A stretch of DNA of 14,751 nt from Phycisphaerae bacterium (GCA_002591705.1 PAAB01000054.1:21309-36059), one strand, 5' to 3'; counted from the stretch's first letter, positions 8,854-14,751 are shown. Numbers and translations: made by a program. Notes: a model not told the origin generated them from the sequence alone.

Positions 8854-9839
8854 GGCCGCCTTCGGGAGTTGGTATCGACGAACCGGTAGACCCCGCCGGA
8901 ATCCTTGGCGATCTGCATCAGCAGATCCTGACTCCGATCGTCATCGAACGCAATGGTGTTGATCACCGTTCGCAGCCCACGATCATTCAATTGCGCAACC
9001 TGCTGGGCGGACATCGAGGTGATTTCCCCATCGGTGAGGAAGAAGATCACGTCCGGACGCTCCTCGAGACCGAAGACTCGACGAAAGGCCGGAAGCGGCA
9101 CCGTCAACCCGCCCACACTGACCCGATCGATCCAGTTGGCGACACCGTTGATGACGGGAGACCTGGCCATCAGCCAGGATTCCTGCATCACCGGCTCCTC
9201 GATCGAGCTGCTGTAGAACAGGATGTAGAACCTGGCGTAGTCGGGAAGACTCCGTATGGAACGGAGAAGCTCCTTCTTCGCCTCCTGCAGCCGTTCCCCC
9301 TCCATCGAGGCCGACTTGTCCACGATGTAGGCGAATCGACGGCCGGCGGTGGTGATTCCGAAGAAGGATCCGGCGGCACCCGCTCCGCCCAGGCCCTCGA
9401 CGTTGCCGCGGGCCCCGGCCCCCCCCAGGGTGGGCGTCGCTCCCGCTTCGGTGAACTCGAGCTCGGCCGCGCTCGAATCCGCCGTCAAGGCCCCCTGATC
9501 CGAGGCGTCGAGCAGATCATCCAGGGTGTCCAGAGTGGATTCCGCCGGCTGCTCAAGACTGCTCTCGGGCAGATCGGTGAGTTCCTCCTCCGGCAGCAGC
9601 GAGGCGATCGAAACCTGAAACTCCTGCGGGGGACGCTCGGCCCGGGCCCGCTCGATCAGATGAAGACAGATCATGAGACCGATGTGGAACAGGATGGACA
9701 GCAGCACGGCCCACACCAGGAGATTCCGGAGACGCCCCTGGCGAAGCAGCTTCTGCTGCTGACGCACCTCCTGCACCTGGGCGGCAAGCGAAGCCTCGAC
9801 CGGCAGATCGGCCCCAGTGGTTGTACGTCGCTCATGCAT
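8850..9839 (-). CDS. TonB-like membrane-anchored VWA-domain protein, 329 aa
   Basis: The start is taken as ATG 9839, with AGGA 9 bases upstream; an in-frame ATG at 9890 would add 17 residues with no better site. Residues 1-38 are a charged cytoplasmic segment. One transmembrane helix spans about 39-62 and contains S48-x3-H52, matching the TonB helix signature (Ser16/His20 in E. coli) that contacts ExbB/ExbD. A Pro/Glu/Ser-rich linker (about 66-135) and a Gly/Ala-rich stretch (about 139-157) follow. A VWA domain occupies about 166-329: YIVDKSASMEG carries the metal-site DxSxS (D174, S176, S178), GGLT supplies a probable MIDAS Thr (T246), and FFLTDGE gives D270. VWA domains bind protein ligands through a divalent metal. 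It is the first gene of the ExbB/ExbD operon, so it may be the periplasmic effector of that motor (inference). The VWA and helix calls are firm. Confidence 0.9.
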   Translation of the reverse strand: MHERRTTTGADLPVEASLAAQVQEVRQQQKLLRQGRLRNLLVWAVLLSILFHIGLMICLHLIERARAERPPQEFQVSIASLLPEEELTDLPESSLEQPAESTLDTLDDLLDASDQGALTADSSAAELEFTEAGATPTLGGAGARGNVEGLGGAGAAGSFFGITTAGRRFAYIVDKSASMEGERLQEAKKELLRSIRSLPDYARFYILFYSSSIEEPVMQESWLMARSPVINGVANWIDRVSVGGLTVPLPAFRRVFGLEERPDVIFFLTDGEITSMSAQQVAQLNDRGLRTVINTIAFDDDRSQDLLMQIAKDSGGVYRFVDTNSRRRP

Positions 9840-9924
9840 GAAACATGGTCCTGAACGAAGGATATACCGGATTCGGCCTCCGGTACGCATCGTTCCGGAT
9901 CCACGAGCACAATCGGTTTCCTGC

Positions 9925-9951
9925 TTGACCCTGCCCGCTCCAGCGGGTCAA
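9925..9951. repeat. Inverted repeat in the divergent intergenic region
   Basis: TTGACCC (9925-9931) and GGGTCAA (9945-9951) form a perfect 7-bp inverted repeat separated by 13 bases. Nested inside is a second possible hairpin, CCCGC (9934-9938) with GCGGG (9943-9947) and a TCCA loop. The two pairings share the GGG and so exclude each other. The site lies between the divergent VWA operon and pyrH. It could be an operator dyad or a hairpin; there is no T-run after it on either strand, which argues against an intrinsic terminator. The rest of the 138-base gap (9840-9977) shows nothing else convincing. Confidence 0.5.
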
Positions 9952-9953
9952 AT
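9925..9953 (+). promoter_or_regulatory. Possible sigma-70-type promoter for pyrH
   Basis: TTGACC (9925-9930) is a near-consensus -35 box, followed after exactly 17 bases by TCAAAT (9948-9953), a 4-of-6 match to the -10 box. A start of transcription around 9960 would give a very short leader before the pyrH ATG at 9978. The -35 box is also the left arm of the inverted repeat, so a regulator bound there would block it. The assignment rests on sequence match and position only. Confidence 0.35.
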
Positions 9954-9977
9954 GCGTGTTCGAACAAGGTGCCCAGC

Positions 9978-10745
9978 ATGTCCGATCATCCGTTCTACAA
10001 GCGAGTCCTCCTCAAGATCAGCGGCGAAAGCTTCTCGGCCCCCGGTGGCTTCGGGATCGATGCCAATGAACTGAGAACCATTTCGGAGGAGATCGTCTCC
10101 GCCGCCCAATCCGGCACCGAGATCGCGGTGGTGGTCGGAGGAGGCAACATGCTCAGGGGCGCCGACCTCTCGAAGCGGATCGACATCGACCAGTCGACCG
10201 CCGACTACATGGGAATGCTCGGCACCATCATGAACGGCATGGCCCTGAAGGAGGCCATCGAAACCTGCGGGCACCAGGCCCGGGTCATGTCCGCCATCGA
10301 CGTGCCCGCCATCGCGGAGCCATTCATCCGCAAGCGGGCCATTCGACACTTCGAGAAGGGCCGAATCATCATTCTCGTGGCCGGGACCGGCAATCCCTTC
10401 TTCACGACCGATACCTGCGCCTCGCTGCGGGCCACCGAACTCAACGTGGACATCCTGCTCAAGGCCACGAAGGTGGACGGGATCTACGACTCCGATCCCG
10501 CCACAAACCCCTCCGCCAACCGCTACGACGTGCTCAGCTACCAGGAAGCCCTGGAACGTCAACTCGGCGTGATGGATCTGACCGCCCTGTCGATGTGCAT
10601 GGAACGCAACCTCCCCGTGGTGGTCTTCGACTTCAAGCAGCACGGAAACATCAAGCGGGTGATCGAGGGAGACCCGATCGGTACCCTACTGACCTCCGCG
10701 GCACAGGCCGCAGAACCGAGAGCCACGTCCGCGAACCGGGCGTGA
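9978..10745 (+). CDS. pyrH: UMP kinase (PyrH), 255 aa
   Basis: UMP kinase phosphorylates UMP to UDP with ATP in cytoplasmic pyrimidine synthesis; the bacterial enzyme is a hexamer of the amino-acid kinase fold. The start is ATG 9978 with AAGGTG (9966-9971) upstream, preferred to an in-frame GTG at 9969 that overlaps this site. Family motifs are complete: VLLKISGESF with K13, VVVGGGNMLRG (51-61), the UMP-binding TADYMGMLGT (74-83), GTGNPFFTTDT (136-146), and KATKVDGIYDSDP (162-174). The core matches the usual length of about 240 residues; a 17-residue Ala/Thr-rich tail (about 239-255) is extra. frr lies 57 bases downstream in the same direction, the common pyrH-frr pairing. The usual upstream partners rpsB and tsf are absent here, and the gene instead faces away from the VWA operon. 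Confidence 0.98.
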   Translation: MSDHPFYKRVLLKISGESFSAPGGFGIDANELRTISEEIVSAAQSGTEIAVVVGGGNMLRGADLSKRIDIDQSTADYMGMLGTIMNGMALKEAIETCGHQARVMSAIDVPAIAEPFIRKRAIRHFEKGRIIILVAGTGNPFFTTDTCASLRATELNVDILLKATKVDGIYDSDPATNPSANRYDVLSYQEALERQLGVMDLTALSMCMERNLPVVVFDFKQHGNIKRVIEGDPIGTLLTSAAQAAEPRATSANRA

Positions 10746-10802
10746 TCCACACGAGACACGGTCGCCGGCCTGTTGAAACGGCGGCCAGCAAGGAATACGA
10801 CG

Positions 10803-11369
10803 ATGAGTGACGACGTCCTCCGCGAATCAACGACGAAGATGGACAAGACGATCGAGCACTTCGAGCTCGAACTCCGTGGCATCCGGACCGGACGGGCCAG
10901 CACGACCCTGGTCGAGTTCCTGAAGGTCGAATGCTACGGCTCCATGTGCGACCTGCGCGACGTCGCCGGGATCAGCGTTCCGGAACCCACGCAGATCCTG
11001 GTGAAGCCCTTCGACCCGACCACGAAGAACACCATTGCCAAGGCTCTTGAAACGGCCGACCTCGGACTGAATCCCCAGGTCGAGGGGGATGCCGTCCGCA
11101 TCCATCTTCCGCCCCCCTCCGCCGAACGGCGAAAGCAGCTTGCGGGTCAGGTCAAGAAGCTCTCCGAGGACTCGAAGATCGCGATCCGGAACGAACGCCG
11201 CGATGCGGTCAAGAAGATCGATGCCATGGTGAAGGACAAGAGCAACTCCTTCTCGGAGGATCTCGGCAAGATCTCGAAGTCCAACATCGACGATCTCACC
11301 AAGGATGTCACCAAGCGGATCGAAGACATCTGCACCCAGAAGATGTCCGAGATCGAGGACGCTTCCTAG
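10803..11369 (+). CDS. frr: Ribosome recycling factor, 188 aa
   Basis: Ribosome recycling factor acts with EF-G to split the post-termination ribosome in the cytoplasm. The start is ATG 10803, with AAGGA 8 bases upstream; longer in-frame openings from 10773 fall in the intergenic region and add non-conserved residues. At 188 aa it is close to the 185 of E. coli. Characteristic segments are present: ELRGIRTGRAS near residues 33-43, the domain II region VAGISVPEPTQILVKPFD, LNPQVEGDAVRIHLPPPSAERRKQL split across strand and helix, and the IRNERRDAVKKI helix, ending in a long C-terminal helix. It has about 19 lysines, as expected for this rRNA-binding protein, in sharp contrast to the operon to the left. 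It is probably co-transcribed with pyrH. It ends 11 bases from the convergent rpoN stop. Confidence 0.98.
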   Translation: MSDDVLRESTTKMDKTIEHFELELRGIRTGRASTTLVEFLKVECYGSMCDLRDVAGISVPEPTQILVKPFDPTTKNTIAKALETADLGLNPQVEGDAVRIHLPPPSAERRKQLAGQVKKLSEDSKIAIRNERRDAVKKIDAMVKDKSNSFSEDLGKISKSNIDDLTKDVTKRIEDICTQKMSEIEDAS

Positions 11370-11380
11370 TCAGGATCGAA

Positions 11381-12889
11381 TCAGAACTGCTTGCGAAGCC
11401 GTGCGGGGGGTATGCCCAGCTGCTGCCGGTATTTCACCACCGTGCGCCGCGCAATGTCGATCCCCCGCTCCTTGAGCGCCACCGCCAGCATCTCGTCGCT
11501 GAGGGGCTTCGTCCGGTCTTCCGCCTCGACGATCTCGCGAAGGATCTCCTTGACCGCCTCCCAGCTCACGTTCCGCCCCGACTCCGTCTCGGTTCCTCCG
11601 GAGAAGAATCTGCGAAGAAGGATCATGCCCCGAGGGGTCTGCATCCACTTGTCCGCAACCGCCCGGCTGACCGTGGCGACGTGGACTCCCAGCTGCTCGG
11701 CCACATCGACCATCGGCATGGGCTTGAGGTGCTGCGGCCCGAGATCGAAGAACTCCCGCTGCCTGGTGAGTACGACGTTGACCACGCGCAGCAGGGAGTT
11801 CGAACGCTGATTGATCGACTCGATCAGCCATTGGGCGTTGCTCACGTTGCGACTGATGAAGCCTCGGGTCTCCTTGTCGAGCGAGTCGTCCTTTGCCATC
11901 TCCCGATAGCGAGGTGAGACGCGCAACGGAGGCAGCATCCCGTCGCAGAGGGCGGCGAGATAGGCGTCGGCTTCCTGGTCGTATTCGACGATGACGTCGG
12001 GAATGATCGGAGGCACCTCGACCTGGACAAGCTCCCGACCGGGAGCCAGATTCAACCGATGCATCAGCGACATCGCATCGCGAACCTGATCGATGGTCAA
12101 GCCCGTTTCGGTCGCGATGCGGGGAAGCCGGTTCTGAACCAGGTCCTCCATGTGCTCCTCGATGAGTCGGCCGACGACCTCCCAGTCCTCGGTGTCGTCA
12201 CCGAGCTGCTGACAGGCTTCCACCTGAAGAAGCAGGCACTCCTTGGTGCTCCGGGCGCCGAGCCCCGGTGGATCGAGCCACCGCTGGAGGATCGGCAGCG
12301 TCGCCTCCAGACGCTCCAGCGTCATCCCCTGGGACTGCGCATTCGGATGCTGTTCGAGGATGGTCTCGAGATCCGAACCCAGCAGCCCCTCGTCGGTGAT
12401 GTTCTGGATGAGAAGGAGGCCCGCGGCCTCCGTGTCGGGATCGACCTCCGCAAAGGTCCACTGGTGCTGCAGCTGATCGGCCAGGGGTTTCCCCCGGCCC
12501 TCCAGATTCGCCATGGCGTCCATCTTCCAATCGCGTTCCCCCGCCTGACGCGACGGAGAGAAGCTGGAGGACGAGTATTCATTGTCCATGGCCTCCGAAT
12601 AGCCGCGTTCGAGGGATTCGAGACGTCGGAAATCATCGGCCCCGTCGGTCCCCTCACCGACCACCATCTCCTGCGAGTCGATGTTGTCGTCGACCCGGTC
12701 CTCCACGACCTCGCCGCTGCCGTCCCCTTCGGCGATGTCCAGCGCGATGTTCGATTCCAGTTCCTGATCGACACGTTCCTGCAGGGCCAGCAGCGGCATC
12801 TGCAGGATCTCCATCGACTGGATCATCCGCGGGCTCAGCTTCATCTGCTGGCCCAGCTTCATCTGCTGGTTGGTTTCAAACTGCATCAT
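11381..12889 (-). CDS. rpoN: RNA polymerase sigma-54 factor, 502 aa
   Basis: Sigma-54 directs RNA polymerase to -24/-12 promoters that need an AAA+ enhancer-binding activator. Region I is intact: a Gln/Leu/Met-rich N terminus with QQMKLSPRMIQSMEILQMPL (about 14-33). An acidic region II follows (about 50-110). The core-binding domain and the helix-turn-helix are recognisable (VATVSRAVADKWMQTPRG near 400). The RpoN box is at residues 480-489 and reads ARRTVVKYRQ, close to the canonical ARRTVAKYRE. The length is normal. Two adjacent ATGs (12889 and 12886) are possible starts; neither has a clear Shine-Dalgarno site, which is odd for this window. It lies 78 bases downstream of recR in the same direction and may have its own promoter there. 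No activator gene is present in the window. Confidence 0.98.
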   Translation of the reverse strand: MMQFETNQQMKLGQQMKLSPRMIQSMEILQMPLLALQERVDQELESNIALDIAEGDGSGEVVEDRVDDNIDSQEMVVGEGTDGADDFRRLESLERGYSEAMDNEYSSSSFSPSRQAGERDWKMDAMANLEGRGKPLADQLQHQWTFAEVDPDTEAAGLLLIQNITDEGLLGSDLETILEQHPNAQSQGMTLERLEATLPILQRWLDPPGLGARSTKECLLLQVEACQQLGDDTEDWEVVGRLIEEHMEDLVQNRLPRIATETGLTIDQVRDAMSLMHRLNLAPGRELVQVEVPPIIPDVIVEYDQEADAYLAALCDGMLPPLRVSPRYREMAKDDSLDKETRGFISRNVSNAQWLIESINQRSNSLLRVVNVVLTRQREFFDLGPQHLKPMPMVDVAEQLGVHVATVSRAVADKWMQTPRGMILLRRFFSGGTETESGRNVSWEAVKEILREIVEAEDRTKPLSDEMLAVALKERGIDIARRTVVKYRQQLGIPPARLRKQF

Positions 12890-12925
12890 GCTGACGTCCG
12901 AAGGAGGAAGTGGTCCACCGACCCG

Positions 12926-12931
12926 ATTCTA
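12926..12931 (-). promoter_or_regulatory. Possible -10 box upstream of rpoN
   Basis: TAGAAT on the minus strand matches 5 of 6 bases of the -10 consensus and lies 36 bases before the rpoN ATG in the 78-base recR-rpoN gap. No good -35 box is seen at 16-18 bases upstream, so this is weak. rpoN may instead be transcribed from the dnaX-ybaB-recR operon. Confidence 0.2.
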
Positions 12932-12967
12932 CGTGGTGAATCGAAGTCCTCTCGGAGAAATGACCAA

Positions 12968-13615
12968 TCATGACGCGGATTCATCCAATGATTGACGCCC
13001 TTCGATGGCATCCGCCAGCACCGCGGCGCTGGCGTACTCCAACTGCGTCCCGCTGGGCAGACCTCGGGCCAGACGCGAGGTCCGAATCCCGCGACGCGAA
13101 AGTTCATCCGCCAGATAGAGCGAAGTGCTGTCGCCCTCCAGCGTGGGATTGAGGCCGAGAATCACTTCCCGTATCTCCACCCCGCGGCAGTTTCTGGCGG
13201 CGTCCTCGATGCGGTCGAACAGCGATCCCACCGTGAGATCGGTGGGCTCGACTCCCGCAAGGGGATCGATTCGACCCGTGAGCACGTGGTACACCCCGGT
13301 GTAGATGCCGGTGGCCTCGATGCTCATCAGATCCCGGGGCTGCTCGACCACCAGAACCGTGGAGGCATCGCGACGGACGTCGCCGCAGATCACGCAGGGA
13401 TCGGCCTCGGTCAACTGGTAGCAGATCGAACAGCAGGCGACACGCTCCTTCGTATCTTCGATCGCCCGACTGAACGACCGTGCCTCCTCCCGGGAACCCT
13501 TCAGGACGTGGAATGCAAGTCGGGTCGCGGTCCGACGCCCGATGCCCGGCAGCCGCTCGAACGATTCGATCAGGCGTTCAACCGGTTCTGGATAGCCGCT
13601 GCGTCCCGAAGCCAT
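12968..13615 (-). CDS. recR: Recombination mediator protein RecR, 215 aa
   Basis: RecR works with RecO, and in some species RecF, to load RecA on single-stranded DNA at gaps. Domains run in the normal order: a helix-hairpin-helix at about 20-38 (RLPGIGRRTATRLAFHVL), a zinc finger with Cys 62, 65, 74 and 77 in the C-x2-C-x8-C-x2-C spacing, a Toprim domain from about 86 (VLVVEQPRDLMSIEATG), and the C-terminal Walker-B-like segment ending in RGLPSGTQLEYASAAVLADA. The length is close to the family norm of about 200. ATG 13615 has a GGAG 11 bases upstream that overlaps the end of ybaB; the gap between the genes is 14 bases. The dnaX-ybaB-recR order is conserved across many bacteria, supporting a shared transcript. 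Confidence 0.98.
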   Translation of the reverse strand: MASGRSGYPEPVERLIESFERLPGIGRRTATRLAFHVLKGSREEARSFSRAIEDTKERVACCSICYQLTEADPCVICGDVRRDASTVLVVEQPRDLMSIEATGIYTGVYHVLTGRIDPLAGVEPTDLTVGSLFDRIEDAARNCRGVEIREVILGLNPTLEGDSTSLYLADELSRRGIRTSRLARGLPSGTQLEYASAAVLADAIEGRQSLDESAS

Positions 13616-13629
13616 GCTCAGTTCAACTC

Positions 13630-13980
13630 CTACAGTCCAAGGCCGCCGGGCGGCAGCGGCAATCCCATGTCGCCGGCGACCGACGAAAGCTTTTCCTGCA
13701 CCGCCTCACGGGCACGATCGAGTCCTTCGTTGACCGCCACCCGGATCAACTCCTGCAGCTGACCGGATTCGAGCGACGAGGTCCGCTCGTCATCGATGAC
13801 GATGGATTCGACCTGCATCGCGCCGTTGACCACGACACGGACCACCCCATCGCCGGCCTCGGATTCCAGCTTCATGTCCCCCAGATGCTCCTTCACCTCG
13901 GCCATCCGGGCCTGCATCTTGGGAAGGTCCTTCATCATGCCGGCCAGCGAAGCCATTCCCTTGAGTCCATCGAACATCAT
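13630..13980 (-). CDS. ybaB: YbaB/EbfC-family nucleoid-associated protein, 116 aa
   Basis: YbaB/EbfC proteins are small dimeric DNA-binding proteins of the nucleoid. This one has the typical Met-rich N-terminal helix (GLKGMASLAGMMKDLPKMQ), a second helix, then the beta-sheet segment VVRVVVNGAMQVESIVID, and a C-terminal helix (LQELIRVAVNEGLDRAREAV) with a Gly/Pro-rich tail. The length is normal (about 100-110 elsewhere). The start is ATG 13980, overlapping the dnaX stop as ATGA, with GGAG about 7 bases upstream; a second ATG follows at once. It sits between dnaX and recR, the classical arrangement. Confidence 0.95.
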   Translation of the reverse strand: MMFDGLKGMASLAGMMKDLPKMQARMAEVKEHLGDMKLESEAGDGVVRVVVNGAMQVESIVIDDERTSSLESGQLQELIRVAVNEGLDRAREAVQEKLSSVAGDMGLPLPPGGLGL

Positions 13981-14751
13981 TCCGTCTCCTTCATGCGTGG
14001 AGCGGACTTCGAGTCCTCGACCTCCACTACCACGGCATCGAACTCCCTGAGCACCGCCCGCACCTCGGGCTGGTTCTCCATCGGCTCGAGGGCCTTCTTG
14101 TCCACCACGCGATCGGACTTTCGAACGACTTCGATCTTGACCGATCTTCCGATCACCCGTTCGACCAGTCTGGCCAGGGCCTCACGGCGGGTTGACGACA
14201 CGCCGCCGGGCTGCGGATCGATCTGATCGAGCGTGAGCACCCCGTCGCGGTACGCCACGACCCGCAATCCATCCACCGTGGCCTGGGCACTGGATGACGT
14301 CGCATCCTGCAGCACCCGCTGCCAGATCTCGCTTGCAGTCATCGATGCAGCCGTGGGCTTGGATTCTGTTCGCTTCGGCGGCGGTGGAGGCGGCGGTGTC
14401 CCAGTCACCGGAACGGACGGGGCGGGCGCACGAGCTGCCGGTGGCTTCGGCGGTCTGCCGGTCGTCACGTCGGACCGGCTACCTTTTTTTTTTGGAAGCG
14501 ACGATGCCCCTCCCTGCAGCAGGGCGGGAATGCTCGCCAGGTGCTCCGCCATGCTCAGCCGCACCAGCAGGGCATCGAACAATGCACGTGAGGAGGCCGT
14601 GAACCGGGCGTGCCGGGCGGTCGCTTCGCAGCGGGCGATCATGTGCAGCACGCCGGCGGCATCGACCCCCTCCAATCGGGCCCGAAGGGCCGAACGACCT
14701 TCCTCGGCAAGAGGAAGCAGTTCCGAATCGACCCCGCAGGTGATGCCGATC
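13977..14751 (-). CDS. dnaX: DNA polymerase III subunits gamma/tau, C-terminal part (N terminus beyond right edge)
   Basis: DnaX is the clamp-loader ATPase of the replisome. Only 257 residues plus the stop are in the window; the ATPase domains lie beyond the right edge. The first 80 or so residues are the helical domain III (ending near SSRALFDALLVRLSMAEHL), which forms the clamp-loader collar. Then come a run of ten A coding KKK (14484-14493), a Pro-rich linker with seven consecutive prolines (14376-14396), and a tau-specific C-terminal domain starting near ASEIWQRVLQDA and followed by strand and helix segments. The stop overlaps the ybaB start as ATGA. Identification rests on the domain III pattern, the W-containing C-terminal domain, and the ybaB-recR neighbours. 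A TTG codon at 14675 is internal, not a start, because the frame continues to the window edge. The A-run probably permits frameshifted gamma synthesis (separate entry). Confidence 0.93.
   Translation of the reverse strand, partial: IGITCGVDSELLPLAEEGRSALRARLEGVDAAGVLHMIARCEATARHARFTASSRALFDALLVRLSMAEHLASIPALLQGGASSLPKKKGSRSDVTTGRPPKPPAARAPAPSVPVTGTPPPPPPPKRTESKPTAASMTASEIWQRVLQDATSSSAQATVDGLRVVAYRDGVLTLDQIDPQPGGVSSTRREALARLVERVIGRSVKIEVVRKSDRVVDKKALEPMENQPEVRAVLREFDAVVVEVEDSKSAPRMKETE
14457..14515 (-). promoter_or_regulatory. Candidate programmed frameshift/slippage cassette in dnaX
   Basis: Read on the minus strand, four elements occur in order. First is AGGGAGGGG (14515-14507), a Shine-Dalgarno-like block inside the coding frame. 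Second, after 13 bases, comes A10 (14493-14484), read as cc-A-AAA-AAA-AAA. Third, the -1 frame (or one extra A in the mRNA) reads AGG then TAG at 14481-14479, so it terminates at once; loss of one A also meets a stop, TGA, within about seven codons. Fourth, a perfect 7-bp hairpin, GCCGGTC (14479-14473) with GACCGGC (14463-14457) and a 9-base loop, begins 4 bases after the A-run. E. coli dnaX uses the same three stimulators (internal Shine-Dalgarno, slippery A-run, stem-loop), and Thermus dnaX uses transcript slippage on an A-run. The truncated product would end in KKKR after domain III, a gamma-like form. Confidence 0.8.

Noticed and set aside
7025..9839. Zorya-type anti-phage system (ExbB/MotA-like protein with partners)
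   Set aside because: Zorya needs ZorA with a long cytoplasmic tail, an OmpA-domain ZorB and cytoplasmic effectors with helicase or nuclease domains. Here the ExbB is short, the ExbDs lack an OmpA domain and no such effector is present.
9934..9947. CCCGC/GCGGG hairpin as an intrinsic terminator
   Set aside because: There is no T-run on either side, and it lies upstream of both divergent genes, not after a gene end.
9948..10643. 231-codon minus-strand frame opposite pyrH, rich in His, Gly and Val
   Set aside because: It is the reverse complement of a fully conserved UMP kinase and has no recognisable domain.
12059..12973. Long plus-strand open frame (304 codons) opposite rpoN
   Set aside because: It mirrors the sigma-54 gene, which is unambiguous; long antisense frames are common at this GC content.
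14484..14493. A10 run as an assembly or sequencing error
   Set aside because: With exactly ten A the frame joins domain III to a sensible tau C-terminal domain and to the ATGA junction with ybaB. Nine or eleven would stop the gene at once. Read-level checking is still the direct test.

Overview
The window is GC-rich bacterial DNA, gene-dense and mostly on the minus strand. The mix of housekeeping genes (dnaX, ybaB, recR, rpoN, pyrH, frr), a sigma-54 gene, and a long operon of poorly conserved exported helical proteins with ExbB/ExbD and a von Willebrand A (VWA) protein suggests Planctomycetota, perhaps class Phycisphaerae. That taxonomic call is inference from gene content and style. No rRNA, tRNA, CRISPR array or insertion sequence was seen.

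Left region (1-9839, all minus strand): eight genes run head to tail, starting at 9839 and continuing off the left edge. They are a membrane-anchored VWA protein, an exported repeat-like protein, ExbB, ExbD, a second ExbD, an 860-aa exported helical-repeat protein, a 965-aa single-pass membrane protein with a J-domain-like N terminus, and a partial exported protein. Six of the seven junctions are 4-base ATGA or GTGA overlaps and the seventh is a 17-base overlap, so this is almost certainly one translationally coupled operon. The transmembrane helix of the VWA protein carries a TonB-like S-x3-H motif. This suggests that it takes the place of TonB or TolA: an ion-driven ExbB/ExbD motor would act on a periplasmic VWA domain instead of a TonB C-terminal domain. 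The operon proteins are also extremely poor in lysine, with about 18 lysines in roughly 3,290 residues.

Middle region (9840-11369): a 138-base divergent intergenic region holds an inverted repeat and a possible promoter. It is followed on the plus strand by pyrH (UMP kinase) and frr (ribosome recycling factor).

Right region (11381-14751, minus strand): dnaX (C-terminal part only), ybaB and recR form the classical replication/recombination cluster, followed by rpoN (sigma-54), which ends 11 bases from frr in convergent orientation. The dnaX fragment contains a complete candidate recoding cassette: a Shine-Dalgarno-like AGGGAGGGG, a run of ten A, an almost immediate stop in the -1 frame, and a perfect 7-bp GC-rich hairpin 4 bases downstream. 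This predicts both a full-length tau-like and a truncated gamma-like clamp-loader subunit. The two strongest observations in the window are this cassette and the TonB-like VWA/ExbBD operon.
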